DNA from: Roseateles_B sp041913905 | GTDB lineage: Bacteria > Pseudomonadota > Gammaproteobacteria > Burkholderiales > Burkholderiaceae_C | Assembly: GCA_041913905.1 (NCBI GenBank) | Contig: JAYSEK010000006.1 | Span: 93,250 to 157,249, forward strand | DNA length: 64,000 bases | Direction: 5' to 3' | Shown here: piece by piece, positions 62,586-64,000 of the stretch | Numbering within the stretch: the first letter of the stretch is position 1 | Layout: every line of letters starts with the position of its first letter | The notes under the pieces: model-generated | What the model was told of the DNA's origin: nothing | The model's database searches: none | Seen by the model: the letters and a program-made list of their open reading frames with translations, nothing else | Program-made: the position numbers and the translations under genes

Positions 62586-63521
62586 TCAGGCTGCGGCCAA
62601 GGCCGCTGCCAGCAGCAGGCGTTCGCGCAGCCAGCGCTGGGGCGGGCGGTCCTCGTCGCGCATGTGCCAGAGCATGTCCACATGGATGGGCGCCAGCGCG
62701 AACGGCAGCGGGCGTTCGATCAGGCCGCTCTTGTAGCCGGTGGCGCTCACGAAGCGAGCGGGCAGGACTGTCAGCAAATCGGACTGGGCCACCACGCGCC
62801 CGGCGGTGAAGAACTGGTTGACCGTGAGCACGATGCGGCGGCTGCGGCCCATGGCGGCCAGGGATTCATCCACGAAGCCATGAGGCCGGCCGGAAAAGCT
62901 CACCAGCAGGTGATGGGCGGCGCAATAAGTGTCCAGGTCCAGCGGGGCCTGCGCCAGCGGGTGATCGCGCCGCATCACGCAGACGTACTGGCTCTCGTAA
63001 AGCCGGTGATGGCGGATCGCCGCCAGCGGCCCCTGGCTTTGAAGGGCGGCGATGGCCTGGGGGAAGTATCCCAGCGCGAAATCGGCCTCGCCTTGCTCCA
63101 GCAGGCTGCGCGGGTCGCGCGTGGTCAGGGGCAGCACATGGACGCGGGCGCGGGCTTGCTGGGACTCCAGATCGGCCACCAGCGGGGGCAGCACCAGCGC
63201 TGCCGTCGCATCGGCCATCGCGATCTGAAAGGTGGCGTCCTCAGTCGCCGGCTGGTAGACGCCCGGATCCAGCACCGCGCGCAGGCGGTCCAGGGCCTGG
63301 CGCACCTCGGGCCACAGTCCCTCCGCCCGGGAGGTGGGTTTCATGCCGTAGGCCTGCCGGACGAACAACTCCTCGCCCAGGGACTCCCGCAGCCGCTTCA
63401 GCGCGTGGCTGACTGCAGGCTGTGTCATGGCCAGCCGTTCGGCGGCCCGCGTGAGGTTGCGTTCAGCCATGACGGCGTCGAAGACGCGCAGCAGGTTGAG
63501 GTCGAGATTTCGGAAGCTCAT
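62586..63521 (-). CDS. LysR-family regulator (NodD/PcpR-like)
   Basis: A 311-residue protein: MSFRNLDLNLLRVFDAVMAERNLTRAAERLAMTQPAVSHALKRLRESLGEELFVRQAYGMKPTSRAE, then an inducer domain. The opening LDLNLLRVFDAVMAERNLTRAAERL is typical of the NodD/PcpR branch. It is divergent from a small basic-protein gene, with a sigma70-like promoter and GGGTTTACCC between. It is a candidate controller of that gene. Confidence 0.93.
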   Translation of the reverse strand: MSFRNLDLNLLRVFDAVMAERNLTRAAERLAMTQPAVSHALKRLRESLGEELFVRQAYGMKPTSRAEGLWPEVRQALDRLRAVLDPGVYQPATEDATFQIAMADATAALVLPPLVADLESQQARARVHVLPLTTRDPRSLLEQGEADFALGYFPQAIAALQSQGPLAAIRHHRLYESQYVCVMRRDHPLAQAPLDLDTYCAAHHLLVSFSGRPHGFVDESLAAMGRSRRIVLTVNQFFTAGRVVAQSDLLTVLPARFVSATGYKSGLIERPLPFALAPIHVDMLWHMRDEDRPPQRWLRERLLLAAALAAA

Positions 63522-63559
63522 ATGAACGACGTTTATAGAGCAGATTCAAACAATTCATT

Positions 63560-63588
63560 TTGATCATGTCTAGGGTTTACCCCATAAT
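63560..63588 (+). promoter_or_regulatory. Sigma70-like promoter of the small basic protein
   Basis: TTGATC (63560-63565) and CATAAT (63583-63588) are 17 bases apart and match the -35 and -10 consensus 4/6 and 5/6. A GGGTTTACCC inverted repeat (63573-63582) overlaps the spacer and would be a good site for the divergent LysR protein. Transcription would start near 63595. Confidence 0.55.
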
Positions 63589-63642
63589 TCCTTCCATCGC
63601 ACCACACCCCGGTGCACCGAATACCCAAAAGGAAGTCACATC

Positions 63643-63882
63643 ATGAGCGTCGCCACCCAAACTTTCGGTCTGCCCCTGCATCGCACCGTCCGTCACGGTG
63701 GTTCCTTCGCGGCCATCGGCGCCCGCCTGTGGCTGAGCCTGATTGGCAAGGTGCAGGCCCATCTGGCCGCCGCCAAGAAGGCCCGCGAAGAACGCGAACT
63801 GCTGGCCCTGGCGGCGCAGTACGAAGACAGCATGCCCAGCTTTGCTGCCGAACTGCGCGCTGCCCACGCCCGCAAGGACTGA
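63643..63882 (+). CDS. Small helical protein, DUF1127-like
   Basis: A 79-residue protein behind AAGGAAG. Helical and charged: WLSLIGKVQAHLAAAKKAREERELLALAAQYEDSMPSFAAELRAAHARKD. The C-terminus recalls small proteobacterial proteins of the DUF1127/YjiS kind, which are often expressed under stress, but I cannot claim a firm match. It is divergent from a LysR gene and is terminated by the hairpin at 63923-63953. Confidence 0.65.
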   Translation: MSVATQTFGLPLHRTVRHGGSFAAIGARLWLSLIGKVQAHLAAAKKAREERELLALAAQYEDSMPSFAAELRAAHARKD

Positions 63883-63922
63883 GTCTCCTGCAACGGCCTT
63901 CGTGCCGTCTTGCTCTGTTGAG

Positions 63923-63953
63923 CCTGCCCGCTGCAAAGCCGGCAGGTTTTTTT
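63923..63953 (+). terminator. Rho-independent terminator, intron target site
   Basis: CCTGCC and GGCAGG form a 6-bp stem with a 12-base loop followed by seven T. It ends the small-protein transcript. The group II intron begins 4 bases behind the last T. Confidence 0.85.
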
Positions 63954-63956
63954 GCG

Positions 63957-64000
63957 GTGCGCCCAGCATGGGCGCACTCCTACGGGTGCAAGTCCCGTCG
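63957..64000 (+). mobile_element. Group II intron, class C type, 5' end only
   Basis: Starts GTGCGCCCAGCATGGGCG, the conserved 5' end of bacterial group II introns, and continues GGGTGCAAGTCCCGTC, matching the first bases of domain I in class IIC introns such as the one from Oceanobacillus. Insertion directly after a terminator stem and T-tract is the hallmark of IIC introns. The rest, with the reverse transcriptase, lies beyond the window. Confidence 0.85.

Overview
The window is 64 kb of chromosome-like, very GC-rich DNA with densely packed genes, short overlaps (many ATGA junctions) and protein families typical of Burkholderiales (a fused indolepyruvate oxidoreductase, ArgP, MmsA, PEP-CTERM and UPF0149 proteins). 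The best guess is a betaproteobacterium of the Roseateles/Mitsuaria/Paucibacter type. This is inferred from gene content only; there is no rRNA, tRNA or CRISPR array to test it.

Layout. 1-13,300: the start of an AraC-type regulator, an orphan PEP-CTERM protein, a secreted M16 protease, an M50/DUF2167 membrane pair, two lipoproteins (one an S41 protease) and a 1,185-residue 2-oxoacid:acceptor oxidoreductase. 13,990-26,500: a RiPP (ribosomally made, post-translationally modified peptide) island. 26,400-29,500: an ArsR/ABM/NIPSNAP operon, a tiny membrane protein and a periplasmic binding protein. 29,780-45,600: signalling and envelope genes, including a histidine kinase with a REC-PAS-GGDEF-EAL partner, an RDD-ClpP fusion, nadC, a fumarylpyruvate-hydrolase-like enzyme, RlpA, a chemoreceptor, an SDR and three clustered diguanylate cyclases. 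45,900-64,000: mmsA with a divergent LysR, a secreted repeat/propeller protein, a flavin reductase, two UPF0149 proteins, an S9 peptidase, GNAT, an Hsp70-like protein, dadA with divergent argP, UspA, a phosphoesterase, another LysR and a small basic protein. The window ends in the first 44 bases of a group IIC-type intron placed directly behind a terminator.

The most interesting part is the RiPP island. Three different precursor peptides, each with a double-glycine leader, are each followed by a hairpin and then by a modifying enzyme. Precursor A has a class III LxLQ leader box and two copies of an S-x-x-S-x-x-C labionin-type motif, and is followed by a class III LanKC synthetase. Precursors B and C are each followed by an MvdC/MvdD-like ATP-grasp ligase of the graspetide type; C ends in an acid-rich tail after a Thr-Thr pair. 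Between them lies a single CvaB/MchF-like exporter (HlyD adaptor plus C39 peptidase-ABC transporter) whose peptidase could cut all three leaders, and an Lrp-type regulator. One island therefore appears to make a class III lanthipeptide and two graspetide-like peptides and to export them by a microcin-style route. A decayed IS630 transposase inside the island and lower GC around precursor B suggest assembly by horizontal transfer.
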